Below, one piece after another: positions 53,761 to 61,197 of a stretch of DNA of 64,000 bases. The stretch comes from [Actinomadura] parvosata subsp. kistnae. Lineage in GTDB: Bacteria > Actinomycetota > Actinomycetes > Streptosporangiales > Streptosporangiaceae. Position 1 is the first letter of the stretch; each line of letters begins with the position of its first letter. The stretch covers positions 4,467,495 through 4,531,494 of the forward strand of contig NZ_OOHJ01000018.1 in NCBI RefSeq assembly GCF_900323885.1, in the 5' to 3' direction. The notes under the pieces were generated by a model. That model searched no databases. It was not told the origin of the DNA and saw only the letters and a program-made list of their open reading frames with translations. The translations under genes were made by a program, and so were the position numbers.

Positions 53761-54659
53761 GCGTGCCCGGCGTCGTCCACCACGTGGAACTCCGCCTCCG
53801 GCCACGCCTTGTGCAGATCCCACGCCGTCGCCATGGGCGTACAGGCGTCGTAGCGGCCCTGCACGATCACGGCCGGCAGGTGCCGGATCCGGTCGATATC
53901 CCTGAGCAACTGGTCGGCGGGCTCGAACCAGCCGCCGTGGCGGAAGTAGTGGTTCTCGATCCTGGCGAAGCAGACGGCGTGCTTGTCCTCGCCGAACTCC
54001 TCGACCAGCGCCGGGTCGGGCAGCAACGTCACCGTGCCGCCCTCCCACTGCGACCACGCCTTGGCCGCCGCCAGCCTGGCCTCGTCGTCCGGCCCCTCCA
54101 GCCTCCTGCCGAACGCTTCGATCAGGTCGCCCCGCTCCTCCTCGGGGATCGGGGCGACGTACCGCTCCCACAGGTCGGGGAACAGGTAGGACGCTCCCTC
54201 CTGGTAGAACCAGCGCAGCTCGTGGGGCCGCAGCAGGAAGATGCCGCGCAGCACGATCTCGCTCGTCCGGTCGGGATGCGTCTGCGCGTACGCCAGCGCC
54301 AGCGCGCTGCCCCACGACCCCCCGAACACCTGCCACCGCTCGATGCCCAGATGCTCGCGCAGCTTCTCCATGTCCGCCACCAGATGCCAGGTGGTGTTGG
54401 CGGTGAGATCGGTCGCCGGATCGGAGGCGTGCGGCAGACTCCGCCCGCAGTTGCGCTGATCGAACAGCACGATGCGATACCGCTCCGGATCCCACTGACG
54501 GCGGTGCTTGGCGCTGCACCCGCCCCCCGGGCCGCCGTGGATCATGACAGCGGGCTTGCCGCCGGGGTTGCCGCAGACCTCGTAGTAGATCTGGTTACCG
54601 TCACCGACGTCGAGCAGGCCGGAGTCGTACGGTTCGATGGGCGGATACAGGGTTCTCAT
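53700..54659 (-). CDS. pip: Proline iminopeptidase
   Basis: 319 residues of the alpha/beta-hydrolase S33 family. Oxyanion-hole HGGPGGG, LFDQRNCGRSLPHA, nucleophile elbow GGSWGS, late acid in GRYDACTP and catalytic His in DAGHAYSEPG. It removes N-terminal proline from peptides in the cytoplasm. The C-terminus overlaps the PAP2 repeat tail on the other strand. Confidence 0.94.
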   Translation of the reverse strand: MRTLYPPIEPYDSGLLDVGDGNQIYYEVCGNPGGKPAVMIHGGPGGGCSAKHRRQWDPERYRIVLFDQRNCGRSLPHASDPATDLTANTTWHLVADMEKLREHLGIERWQVFGGSWGSALALAYAQTHPDRTSEIVLRGIFLLRPHELRWFYQEGASYLFPDLWERYVAPIPEEERGDLIEAFGRRLEGPDDEARLAAAKAWSQWEGGTVTLLPDPALVEEFGEDKHAVCFARIENHYFRHGGWFEPADQLLRDIDRIRHLPAVIVQGRYDACTPMATAWDLHKAWPEAEFHVVDDAGHAYSEPGILDRLIEATDRFGS

Positions 54660-54706
54660 ACGCCCCGATCCTGCCGCATGCCGGCCCCTGCGTCGTCATA
54701 CGTCGA

Positions 54707-55279
54707 CTAAGACCACTGGTGCCGGCTGAGGAACCCGCGTTCGCCCGTCGCGTACTCGTTGAACGCCTGCCGCACCTCTTCCAGCTCCGCCACCATGGCC
54801 CTGACCAGGGCCCCTTCCTTGTACTCCAGCTCAAATCCAGGCGAAACCTGCAAGAAGTGCTGCCCGAAGTTCACCAGCGCCACGAACGGGTTCTGCGCCG
54901 ACATCGTCCCCAGCACGTCGTGGATCAACCCAAGGTCAGGATCATGGACGACCATCCCGTCCCCGGTGTGCAGCTGCATCCCCTCGTACACCCCCAGCGG
55001 GGCCACGTTGTGCACGAGGTCGCGCTGGGGGTCGTAGCAGACCAGGCCGTGGGCGCGCGCGACCGTGAACACCTGGGCCGACAGCTCGTCCATCGTGTCG
55101 AGGTCCATCGAGACGAGCACGTGCCCGGGGTAGAGCGTGACCTCCCCGGGCAGCTCCTTGGCCACGTCGGGTGCGGTGCCGGTGCCGGGCGGGGTTCGCT
55201 TGACCGCCAGGTACGTCGCCCGTGCCTGGTCCCTGCTGATCGGCACCGGCTCGTCCCAGACCATCAACTCAACGCTCAT
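54707..55279 (-). CDS. Hypothetical protein
   Basis: 190 residues, soluble, no signal peptide. Begins MSVELMVWDEPVPISRDQARATYLAVKR and ends in a helical charged segment. I do not recognise a family with certainty; similar short proteins opening ELMVWDEP occur in actinobacteria as unknowns. Flanked by pip and mscL on the same strand (gaps of 47 and 36 bp), so it may be cotranscribed. Confidence 0.75.
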   Translation of the reverse strand: MSVELMVWDEPVPISRDQARATYLAVKRTPPGTGTAPDVAKELPGEVTLYPGHVLVSMDLDTMDELSAQVFTVARAHGLVCYDPQRDLVHNVAPLGVYEGMQLHTGDGMVVHDPDLGLIHDVLGTMSAQNPFVALVNFGQHFLQVSPGFELEYKEGALVRAMVAELEEVRQAFNEYATGERGFLSRHQWS

Positions 55280-55315
55280 CGGTCCATCTTGACGGACGGG
55301 CCGCGCGGTCGCGCG

Positions 55316-55738
55316 TCATGGCCTGGGTTTTTCCGAATCCGGCACCAGTTCCACCGTGCAGTGCGCGCACCGGCGGGCTTCGGTCGGGATGTCGGACAGG
55401 CATTCGGGGCACTGCTTGGTCGCGGCCGTCTTCTTCCGGTCGAGGAGGCTGATGAGCCGGGTCATCGGGGCCACGACCAGCCAGTAGACGATGGCCGAGA
55501 TGATCAGGAAGGTGAGCAGGTGGTTGAGGAAGTCGCCGTACTTGAACTGGCTGCCGTTGATCGTGAAGGAGTACTCGGCGAAGTTCGGCTGGCGGCCGCC
55601 CGTCACCGCGCCGATCAGCGGGGTGATCAGGTCCGTCACGAACGCCTGGACGAGGCCGCTGAACGTGGCGCCGACGATCACGGCGACGGCCAGCTCGACG
55701 ATGTTGCCACGGAGTAAGAACTGTTTGAAACCGCCCAT
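55316..55738 (-). CDS. mscL: Large-conductance mechanosensitive channel with C-terminal zinc ribbon
   Basis: 140 residues. The MscL core is clear: GGFKQFLLRGNIVELAVAVIVGATFSGLVQAFVTDLITPLIGAV (first helix and constriction), loop, then FLIISAIVYWLVVAPMTRL (second helix). It opens under membrane tension to release solutes on hypo-osmotic shock. After the core is an added CPECLSDIPTEARRCAHC, a four-cysteine zinc-ribbon-like module absent from E. coli MscL. Confidence 0.94.
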   Translation of the reverse strand: MGGFKQFLLRGNIVELAVAVIVGATFSGLVQAFVTDLITPLIGAVTGGRQPNFAEYSFTINGSQFKYGDFLNHLLTFLIISAIVYWLVVAPMTRLISLLDRKKTAATKQCPECLSDIPTEARRCAHCTVELVPDSEKPRP

Positions 55739-55799
55739 GGAGTCGGCACATTGCCGTACAAGACGTTCCGAAACCGGTGACGTAAGGGATGCTGAGTGC

Positions 55800-55845
55800 G
55801 TGAGCCGCCTCCGATACCGCGCCGTCGGGGCGGCTCACCCCTTTT
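55800..55845. terminator. Hairpin with T tract between mscL and glgX
   Basis: GTGAGCCGCC (55800-55809) pairs perfectly with GGCGGCTCAC (55829-55838) across a 19-nt loop and is followed by CCC and TTTT (to 55845). On the forward strand this has the form of an intrinsic terminator or attenuator; it is also close to the mscL promoter side. Only a weak T tract, so moderate confidence. Confidence 0.5.
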
Positions 55846-55875
55846 GACCTCGGAAGAAGCGAGCCGGAGTAATGA
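55844..55875 (+). promoter_or_regulatory. Possible glgX promoter
   Basis: TTGACC (55844-55849) overlaps the end of the hairpin T tract, and GAGTAATGA (55867-55875) lies at -10 distance (17-20 nt). About 100 bp of leader then precede the glgX ATG; I see no recognisable riboswitch in it. Confidence 0.4.
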
Positions 55876-55976
55876 CGCCCTCAGCGTGGGAAGGAACAGG
55901 GTGATCTAGCTGGGGCCCGGGGTTGTCCGGTGGAGCGGGGGAACGGAACATGGGGAGAGACCGCAAGGGAGCCTCG

Positions 55977-58070
55977 ATGATCGAGATCTGGCCGGGAGAC
56001 CCTTATCCGCTCGGGGCTACCTACGACGGGGCCGGCACCAACTTCTCGCTCTACACCGAGGTGGCCGATCAGGTCGAGCTGTGCTTGTTCGACGAGGACA
56101 ACGTCGAGTCGCGGGTGCCGCTGAGCGAGGTCGACGGGTTCATCTGGCACGGCTACCTGCCGGGCATCGGGCCTGGTCAGCGCTACGGCTACCGCGTGCA
56201 CGGGCCTTACGAGCCGGCGCACGGCCTGCGGTGCAACCCGAGCAAGCTGCTGCTCGACCCGTACGCCATGGCCATCGAGGGCGGCGTCAAGTGGAACGAG
56301 GCCGTCTACGGCTACCGGTTCGGCTCGCCCGACATCCGCAATGATCGCGACTCCGCTCCGTACGTGCCGCGTTCGGTGGTGATCAACCCGTTCTTCGGCT
56401 GGGGTCACGACCGGCCGCCCGCGACGCCGTACCACGACACCGTGATCTACGAGGCGCACGTGCGCGGGCTCACCATCAGCCACCCCAAGATCCCCAAGCA
56501 CCTGCGCGGCACGTACGCGGCGCTCGGGCATCCCGAGATCCTCGACCACCTGACCAGGCTCGGCGTGACCGCGCTGGAGCTGATGCCGGTCCACCAGTTC
56601 GTCACCGACCACATCCTGGAGCAGCGCGGGCTGTCCAACTACTGGGGCTACAACTCGATCGGGTTCTTCGCGCCGCACAACCGCTACTCCAGCCAGGGGC
56701 AGCGCGGCGGGCAGGTGCTGGAGTTCAAGGCGATGGTGCGCTCGCTGCACGAAGCGGGCATCGAGGTCATTCTCGACGTCGTCTACAACCACACCGCCGA
56801 AGGCAACCATCTCGGGCCGACGCTGGGGTTCCGGGGGATCGACAACATCAACTACTACCGGCTGGTCGCCAACGACAAGCGGTACTACGTGGACACCACG
56901 GGCACCGGCAACAGCCTGCTCATGCGCTCGCCGCACGTCCTACAGATGATCATGGACTCGCTCCGCTACTGGGTCATCGAGATGCACGTCGACGGGTTCA
57001 GGTTCGACCTCGCCTCGACGCTCGCACGCGAGCTGCACGAGGTCGACCGGCTGAGCGCCTTCTTCGACCTCGTCCAGCAGGACCCGGTGCTGTCGCAGGT
57101 CAAGCTCATCGCCGAGCCATGGGACGTGGGGCCCGGCGGCTACCAGGTGGGCAACTTCCCGTCCCGCTGGACGGAATGGAACGGGCGATACCGCGACACC
57201 ATCCGCGACCTGTGGCGCGGGCAGGCGGCCACCCTGCCCGAGTTCGGCTCCCGGTTCACCGGATCCAGCGACCTCTACAAGGACGACAGCCGCCGCCCCG
57301 CCGCCTCGATCAACTTCGTGACCTGCCACGACGGCTTCACCTTGCAGGACCTCGTCTCGTACAACCACAAACACAACGAGGCGAACAAGGAGGGCAACCG
57401 CGACGGCACCGACGACAACAGGTCCTGGAACTGCGGCGAGGAAGGCCCCGCCGGCATCGCCATCGAATCGCTGCGCGAGCAGCAGAAACGCAACTTCCTC
57501 ACCACGCTGTTCCTGTCGCAGGGCGTGCCGATGCTCTCGCACGGCGACGAGCTCGGCCGCACCCAGCGCGGCAACAACAACGGCTACTGCCAGGACAACG
57601 AGCTGACCTGGGTCGACTGGTCGGACGTCCGCGAGAACTGGCTGCTGCTCGAATTCACCCAGAGCCTGGCCGAGCTGCGCAAGAAACACCCCGTCTTCCG
57701 CCGGCGCCGCTTCTTCTACGGCAAGCCGGTACGCGGGCTGCGCGACATCGCCTGGCTCACCCCGTCCGGAGAGGAGATGACCGACGGCGACTGGACGGTC
57801 GGCTACGCCAAGTCCCTGGCCGTCTTCCTCAACGGCGACGCCATCACCGAGCCCGACCGGCGCGGCCGCACGATCAGGGACGACTCGTTCCTGTTGCTGT
57901 TCAACGCCCACCACGACACGATCAAGTTCACGATCCCCAAGGACTATGGCGAGATGTGGCATACGGAGATCGACACGGCCATGCCGATCAGGCTGGACGC
58001 CCGGATGGTGAAGGCGGGCGACGCGATCGCCGTGCCGGGCCGCAGCATGCGGGTGCTGCGCCGTGTCTAG
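55977..58070 (+). CDS. glgX: Glycogen debranching enzyme GlgX
   Basis: 697 residues, GH13 with an N-terminal CBM48-like domain (YPLGATYDGAGTNFSLYTEVADQVELCLFD). Catalytic motifs: nucleophile Asp344 in VDGFRFDLAS, acid/base Glu380 in LIAEPWD, and CHDGFTLQDLVSYNHKHNEANKEGNRDG typical of GlgX/TreX. It removes alpha-1,6 branches from glycogen, giving linear maltodextrins for the following treY-treZ. ATG 55977 follows AAGGGA; upstream in-frame starts would add non-homologous residues. Its stop overlaps the treY GTG region by 8 bp. Confidence 0.95.
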   Translation: MIEIWPGDPYPLGATYDGAGTNFSLYTEVADQVELCLFDEDNVESRVPLSEVDGFIWHGYLPGIGPGQRYGYRVHGPYEPAHGLRCNPSKLLLDPYAMAIEGGVKWNEAVYGYRFGSPDIRNDRDSAPYVPRSVVINPFFGWGHDRPPATPYHDTVIYEAHVRGLTISHPKIPKHLRGTYAALGHPEILDHLTRLGVTALELMPVHQFVTDHILEQRGLSNYWGYNSIGFFAPHNRYSSQGQRGGQVLEFKAMVRSLHEAGIEVILDVVYNHTAEGNHLGPTLGFRGIDNINYYRLVANDKRYYVDTTGTGNSLLMRSPHVLQMIMDSLRYWVIEMHVDGFRFDLASTLARELHEVDRLSAFFDLVQQDPVLSQVKLIAEPWDVGPGGYQVGNFPSRWTEWNGRYRDTIRDLWRGQAATLPEFGSRFTGSSDLYKDDSRRPAASINFVTCHDGFTLQDLVSYNHKHNEANKEGNRDGTDDNRSWNCGEEGPAGIAIESLREQQKRNFLTTLFLSQGVPMLSHGDELGRTQRGNNNGYCQDNELTWVDWSDVRENWLLLEFTQSLAELRKKHPVFRRRRFFYGKPVRGLRDIAWLTPSGEEMTDGDWTVGYAKSLAVFLNGDAITEPDRRGRTIRDDSFLLLFNAHHDTIKFTIPKDYGEMWHTEIDTAMPIRLDARMVKAGDAIAVPGRSMRVLRRV

Positions 58071-61000
58071 CCCCCCGACCCCGCCCGGGCCTCCGACGCC
58101 GTCCGGGCCCCTGATGCCGTCCGGGCCCCTGATGTTGTCCAGGCCCTTCTCCACCTACCGGGTGCAGCTCACCCCCGACTTCGGCTTCGCCCAGGTCGCC
58201 GAGATCGCCGGCTACCTGCGCGACCTCGGCGTCAGCCACGTCTACCTCTCGCCCATCCTCCAGGCCACGCCCGAGTCGCGGCACGGCTACGACGTCACCG
58301 ACCACTCCAGGATCAGGGAGGAGTTCGGCGGCGCCACCGGCTTCAGGGAGATGGCGCAGCAGCTCGCCGCCCACGACCTCGGCATCGTCATCGACATCGT
58401 GCCAAACCACATGAACACCGTGAACGCGCAGTTCTGGTCCGTGCTCAAGGACGGGCCCGCCTCGCCGTACGCCTCCTGGTTCGACATCGAGTGGGTGGAC
58501 GGCAAGGTCGCGCTGCCCGTCCTGGGCGACGACACCCCGCCCGTCGTGGACGGCGACGTGCTGCGCTACCACGAGCACGCCTTCCCCTATCCCGGCCACT
58601 ACCGGCTCGTCGACTGGCGCCAAGGGCCCGGCTACCGGCGCTTCTTCGACGTGTCGACGCTGATCGGGCTGCGCGTCGAAGACCCGTCCGTGCTGTTCGC
58701 CACGCACGAGGTGATCTTCTGGCTGCTCGACGAGGGCCTCGTCGACGGGCTGCGCGTCGACCACCCCGACGGCCTCGCCGACCCGCGCGGCTACCTCGAA
58801 CGCCTGCGCGCCCGCGCCGGCAGCGCCTGGACCGTCGTCGAGAAGATCCTCATCGGCCCCGAACGCCTGCCCGCCGACTGGGCCTGCGACGGCACCACCG
58901 GCTACGAGGTGCTCAACCGCGTCAACGGCCTCTTCGTCGACCCCGCCGGCAAGGAGCCGCTCATCCGGCTGTTCACCGAGCTGACCGGGCAGCCCGCCGA
59001 CTACCGCCCCGTGATGGCCCAGGCCAAGCAGGACGTGCTCGACCTGTTCTTTGGCGCCGAGGTGGACCGGCTGGCCCGCGCCACCTCCTGCGACCCGGCC
59101 GCCGTCCGGGAGCTGCTCGCCGCCATGCCGGTCTACCGCGCGTACGTGGTGCCCGGCGAGCCCCCGCCGCCCGCGGCGGTCGAGACCGTCGAGCTGGCCG
59201 CCGCCTCCTGCTCACCCGCCGTCCGCCCGCTCGTCCACGAGGTCCTGTACGGCTCCGCCGAGTCGATCGTCCGCTTCCAGCAGACCTGCGGGCCCGTCAT
59301 GGCCAAGGGCGTGGAGGACACCGCCCTCTACCGGTGGTTCCCCCTCTCCTGCCTGAACGAGGTCGGCGGCGAGCCCGACGTGTTCGGCATCTCGGTGCGG
59401 GAGTTCCACGAATTCTGCGCCTCGATGTCCCCCTACACCATGACCACCCTGTCCACCCACGACACCAAACGCTCCGAGGACGTCCGGGCCCGCCTGTCGG
59501 TGCTGTCGGAGCTGCCCGGCGAGTGGGCCGCGGCCGTCGCCGAATGGTCGGCGCAGGTCAGCTTCGACCCCCACCTCGACTACCTCGCCTGGCAGAACCT
59601 CATGGCCGCCTGGCCCATCTCCGCCGAACGCTTCACCGAATACCTGCTCAAAGCCGCCCGCGAAGCCAAGACCGCCATCTCCTGGGTCAACCCGGACCCC
59701 GACTACGAACGCCGCCTGCGCGCCTTCGCCGCAGCCGCCGTCCGCCTCCCCATCGGCGGCTTCACCGAACGCATCGACCGGTACGCGATGTCCAACTCCC
59801 TCGGAGCCAAGCTCGTGCAGCTCATGATGCCCGGGGTGCCGGACGTGTACCAAGGTAACGAGACCACCGACTTCTCCCTCGTCGACCCCGACAACCGGCG
59901 ACCGATCACATACCCCCGCAAACCCGAAACCTCCTGGGACTCCGCCAAACTCCTCGTCACCACCCAGGCCCTGCGTTTGAGGCGGCGGCTGGGGGGCGCC
60001 GCCGCATATCTGCCTCTGTACGCGGACGGCCCCCAGGCCGACCACGTGATCGCCTTCGCCCGCACCACCCCCGACACCTCCACCCCCACCCCTCCTTGGC
60101 CCGCCACGTGGGCCTTCACCGAGGAGGAAGCCACCTGGGCCTCGGAGCAAGGCCCGGCCACCAACCCTGGGGCCCGCCCGGCCCGGGAGGCTGGCACCCC
60201 CTGGACTTCGGAGGCCGGCCCGGCCGCCGACCTTGGGGTTCGCCCGGCTCCGGAGGAGGGCGCCCCCTGGGCTCCAGAGCACGCTCCGGCCGTCGGCCCC
60301 GAGCCTCGCGCCGCCACCTTTGGCGACGCCAGCACCGCCGCGCACGGTGATGCCCGCGAGCGAGCGCGCACCCATGCCGCAGAGGGCACGCGGCCTGCCG
60401 ATGCGTATCGGGTGCGGGCCGACGTGAGGTATGGCGCGCCGCCAACGGACGAGCACGGAGCCCGCCTCGATGGCGTGGGCGGCGTCCGGTCGGGTGGCGA
60501 GCACGGGACCCGGCCCGGTGGCGTGGGCGGCGCCTGGACGGACGACGTCCATGGCGTTCGGCCTGACGGCGAGCGCGCCGATGGGCCCGATGGTGAGGGC
60601 GGCGCCCGGTCCGACGGTGAACACAGCGCCCGGCCTGATGACCAGGGCGGCGATAGGCGCGGTGGTGAGCACGGGGCCCGGCTCGGTGGCGAGGGCGACG
60701 TGCCGCCAGACGACGTCCATAGCGTCCGGCCCGACGGCGAGCACGGCGGACCAGGTGGCGAGCACGCCGACCAACCCCGTAGCGCGTACGGCGCCCAGCC
60801 CGGTGGCGAGGGGGGCGTCCGGCCCGACGGCGTCCATGGCGTTTGGTCCGACGGCGAGCGTGCCGACCAGCCCCGTGGCGAGTACGGCGCCCAGCCCGAT
60901 GGTGAGGGTGGTCGGCCTGACGGTGAGCGTGGGGGTCGGCCGAGCCCGGGCAGCGAGCGGGGGCTGTTGTCGAGGGGCAAGGTGGGGGCGTTGCTGAGGT

Positions 61001-61197
61001 TGGGGGGCGGCCGCGGGCGGTTGTGGTGGCGACGCGGTTGCCCGTGGGCCTGGCCGCCGCGGGTGGGTGGGGGCCACCACGTTGACCCTGCCCGCGGGCA
61101 CTTGGCGGGATCTGCTCACGGGTGGCCTGTTCACCGGGCGGATCCCGCTCGCGCACCTGCTCGGTCAGTATCCGGTCTCACTCCTGGAGAGACATGA
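58063..61197 (+). CDS. treY: Maltooligosyl trehalose synthase TreY with a long insert and frameshifted C-terminus
   Basis: TreY turns the reducing end of maltodextrins into a trehalosyl unit. The family core starts near 58141 (PFSTYRVQLTPDFGFAQVAEIAGYL); catalytic Asp233 (GLRVDHPDG) and Glu260 (VVEKIL) are present, and VIAFAR ends at 60063. Normal TreY continues directly with its last beta strands. Here about 950 bp of low-complexity sequence intervene, and the expected ending appears afterwards in other frames: VVVATRLPVGLAAAGGW (about 61017-61067), then ATTLTLPAGTWRDLLTGGLF to VSLLERHDL, stopping at 61202-61204 and overlapping treZ by 11 bp. Two single-base additions in G runs would restore one frame. 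The N-terminus (GTG 58063) has an 18-bp repeat; an ATG at 58132 is an alternative start. Confidence 0.85.
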   Translation: MSSPPTPPGPPTPSGPLMPSGPLMLSRPFSTYRVQLTPDFGFAQVAEIAGYLRDLGVSHVYLSPILQATPESRHGYDVTDHSRIREEFGGATGFREMAQQLAAHDLGIVIDIVPNHMNTVNAQFWSVLKDGPASPYASWFDIEWVDGKVALPVLGDDTPPVVDGDVLRYHEHAFPYPGHYRLVDWRQGPGYRRFFDVSTLIGLRVEDPSVLFATHEVIFWLLDEGLVDGLRVDHPDGLADPRGYLERLRARAGSAWTVVEKILIGPERLPADWACDGTTGYEVLNRVNGLFVDPAGKEPLIRLFTELTGQPADYRPVMAQAKQDVLDLFFGAEVDRLARATSCDPAAVRELLAAMPVYRAYVVPGEPPPPAAVETVELAAASCSPAVRPLVHEVLYGSAESIVRFQQTCGPVMAKGVEDTALYRWFPLSCLNEVGGEPDVFGISVREFHEFCASMSPYTMTTLSTHDTKRSEDVRARLSVLSELPGEWAAAVAEWSAQVSFDPHLDYLAWQNLMAAWPISAERFTEYLLKAAREAKTAISWVNPDPDYERRLRAFAAAAVRLPIGGFTERIDRYAMSNSLGAKLVQLMMPGVPDVYQGNETTDFSLVDPDNRRPITYPRKPETSWDSAKLLVTTQALRLRRRLGGAAAYLPLYADGPQADHVIAFARTTPDTSTPTPPWPATWAFTEEEATWASEQGPATNPGARPAREAGTPWTSEAGPAADLGVRPAPEEGAPWAPEHAPAVGPEPRAATFGDASTAAHGDARERARTHAAEGTRPADAYRVRADVRYGAPPTDEHGARLDGVGGVRSGGEHGTRPGGVGGAWTDDVHGVRPDGERADGPDGEGGARSDGEHSARPDDQGGDRRGGEHGARLGGEGDVPPDDVHSVRPDGEHGGPGGEHADQPRSAYGAQPGGEGGVRPDGVHGVWSDGERADQPRGEYGAQPDGEGGRPDGERGGRPSPGSERGLLSRGKVGALLRLGGGRGRLWWRRGCPWAWPPRVGGGHHVDPARGHLAGSAHGWPVHRADPARAPARSVSGLTPGET
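58099..58134. repeat. 18-bp tandem repeat at the treY 5' end
   Basis: Two identical units CCGTCCGGGCCCCTGATG at 58099-58116 and 58117-58134, preceded by degenerate relatives from about 58072. They encode PSGPLM repeats before the conserved TreY domain and each unit brings an in-frame ATG. Confidence 0.85.
60064..61016. repeat. Low-complexity repeat insert inside treY
   Basis: The first part (about 60085-60320) has three degenerate units of about 22 residues beginning TWASEQGPAT, TPWTSEAGPAAD and APWAPEHAPAV. The second (about 60430-60970) is an irregular array of Gly-Glu-His-Gly-Ala-Arg-Pro-like blocks with VHGVRPDGE recurring. The frame stays open with G/C-rich third positions, so translation as a disordered loop is possible. 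Nothing like it is expected in TreY homologues. Confidence 0.85.

Noticed and set aside
55846..55976. Riboswitch in the glgX leader
   Set aside because: Apart from the hairpin at 55800-55838 I could not match any known aptamer consensus.
59212..61134. A 640-codon antisense frame opposite treY with VGPDA-like repeats
   Set aside because: It is a shadow of the treY insert; the real TreY core is on the forward strand with catalytic motifs.
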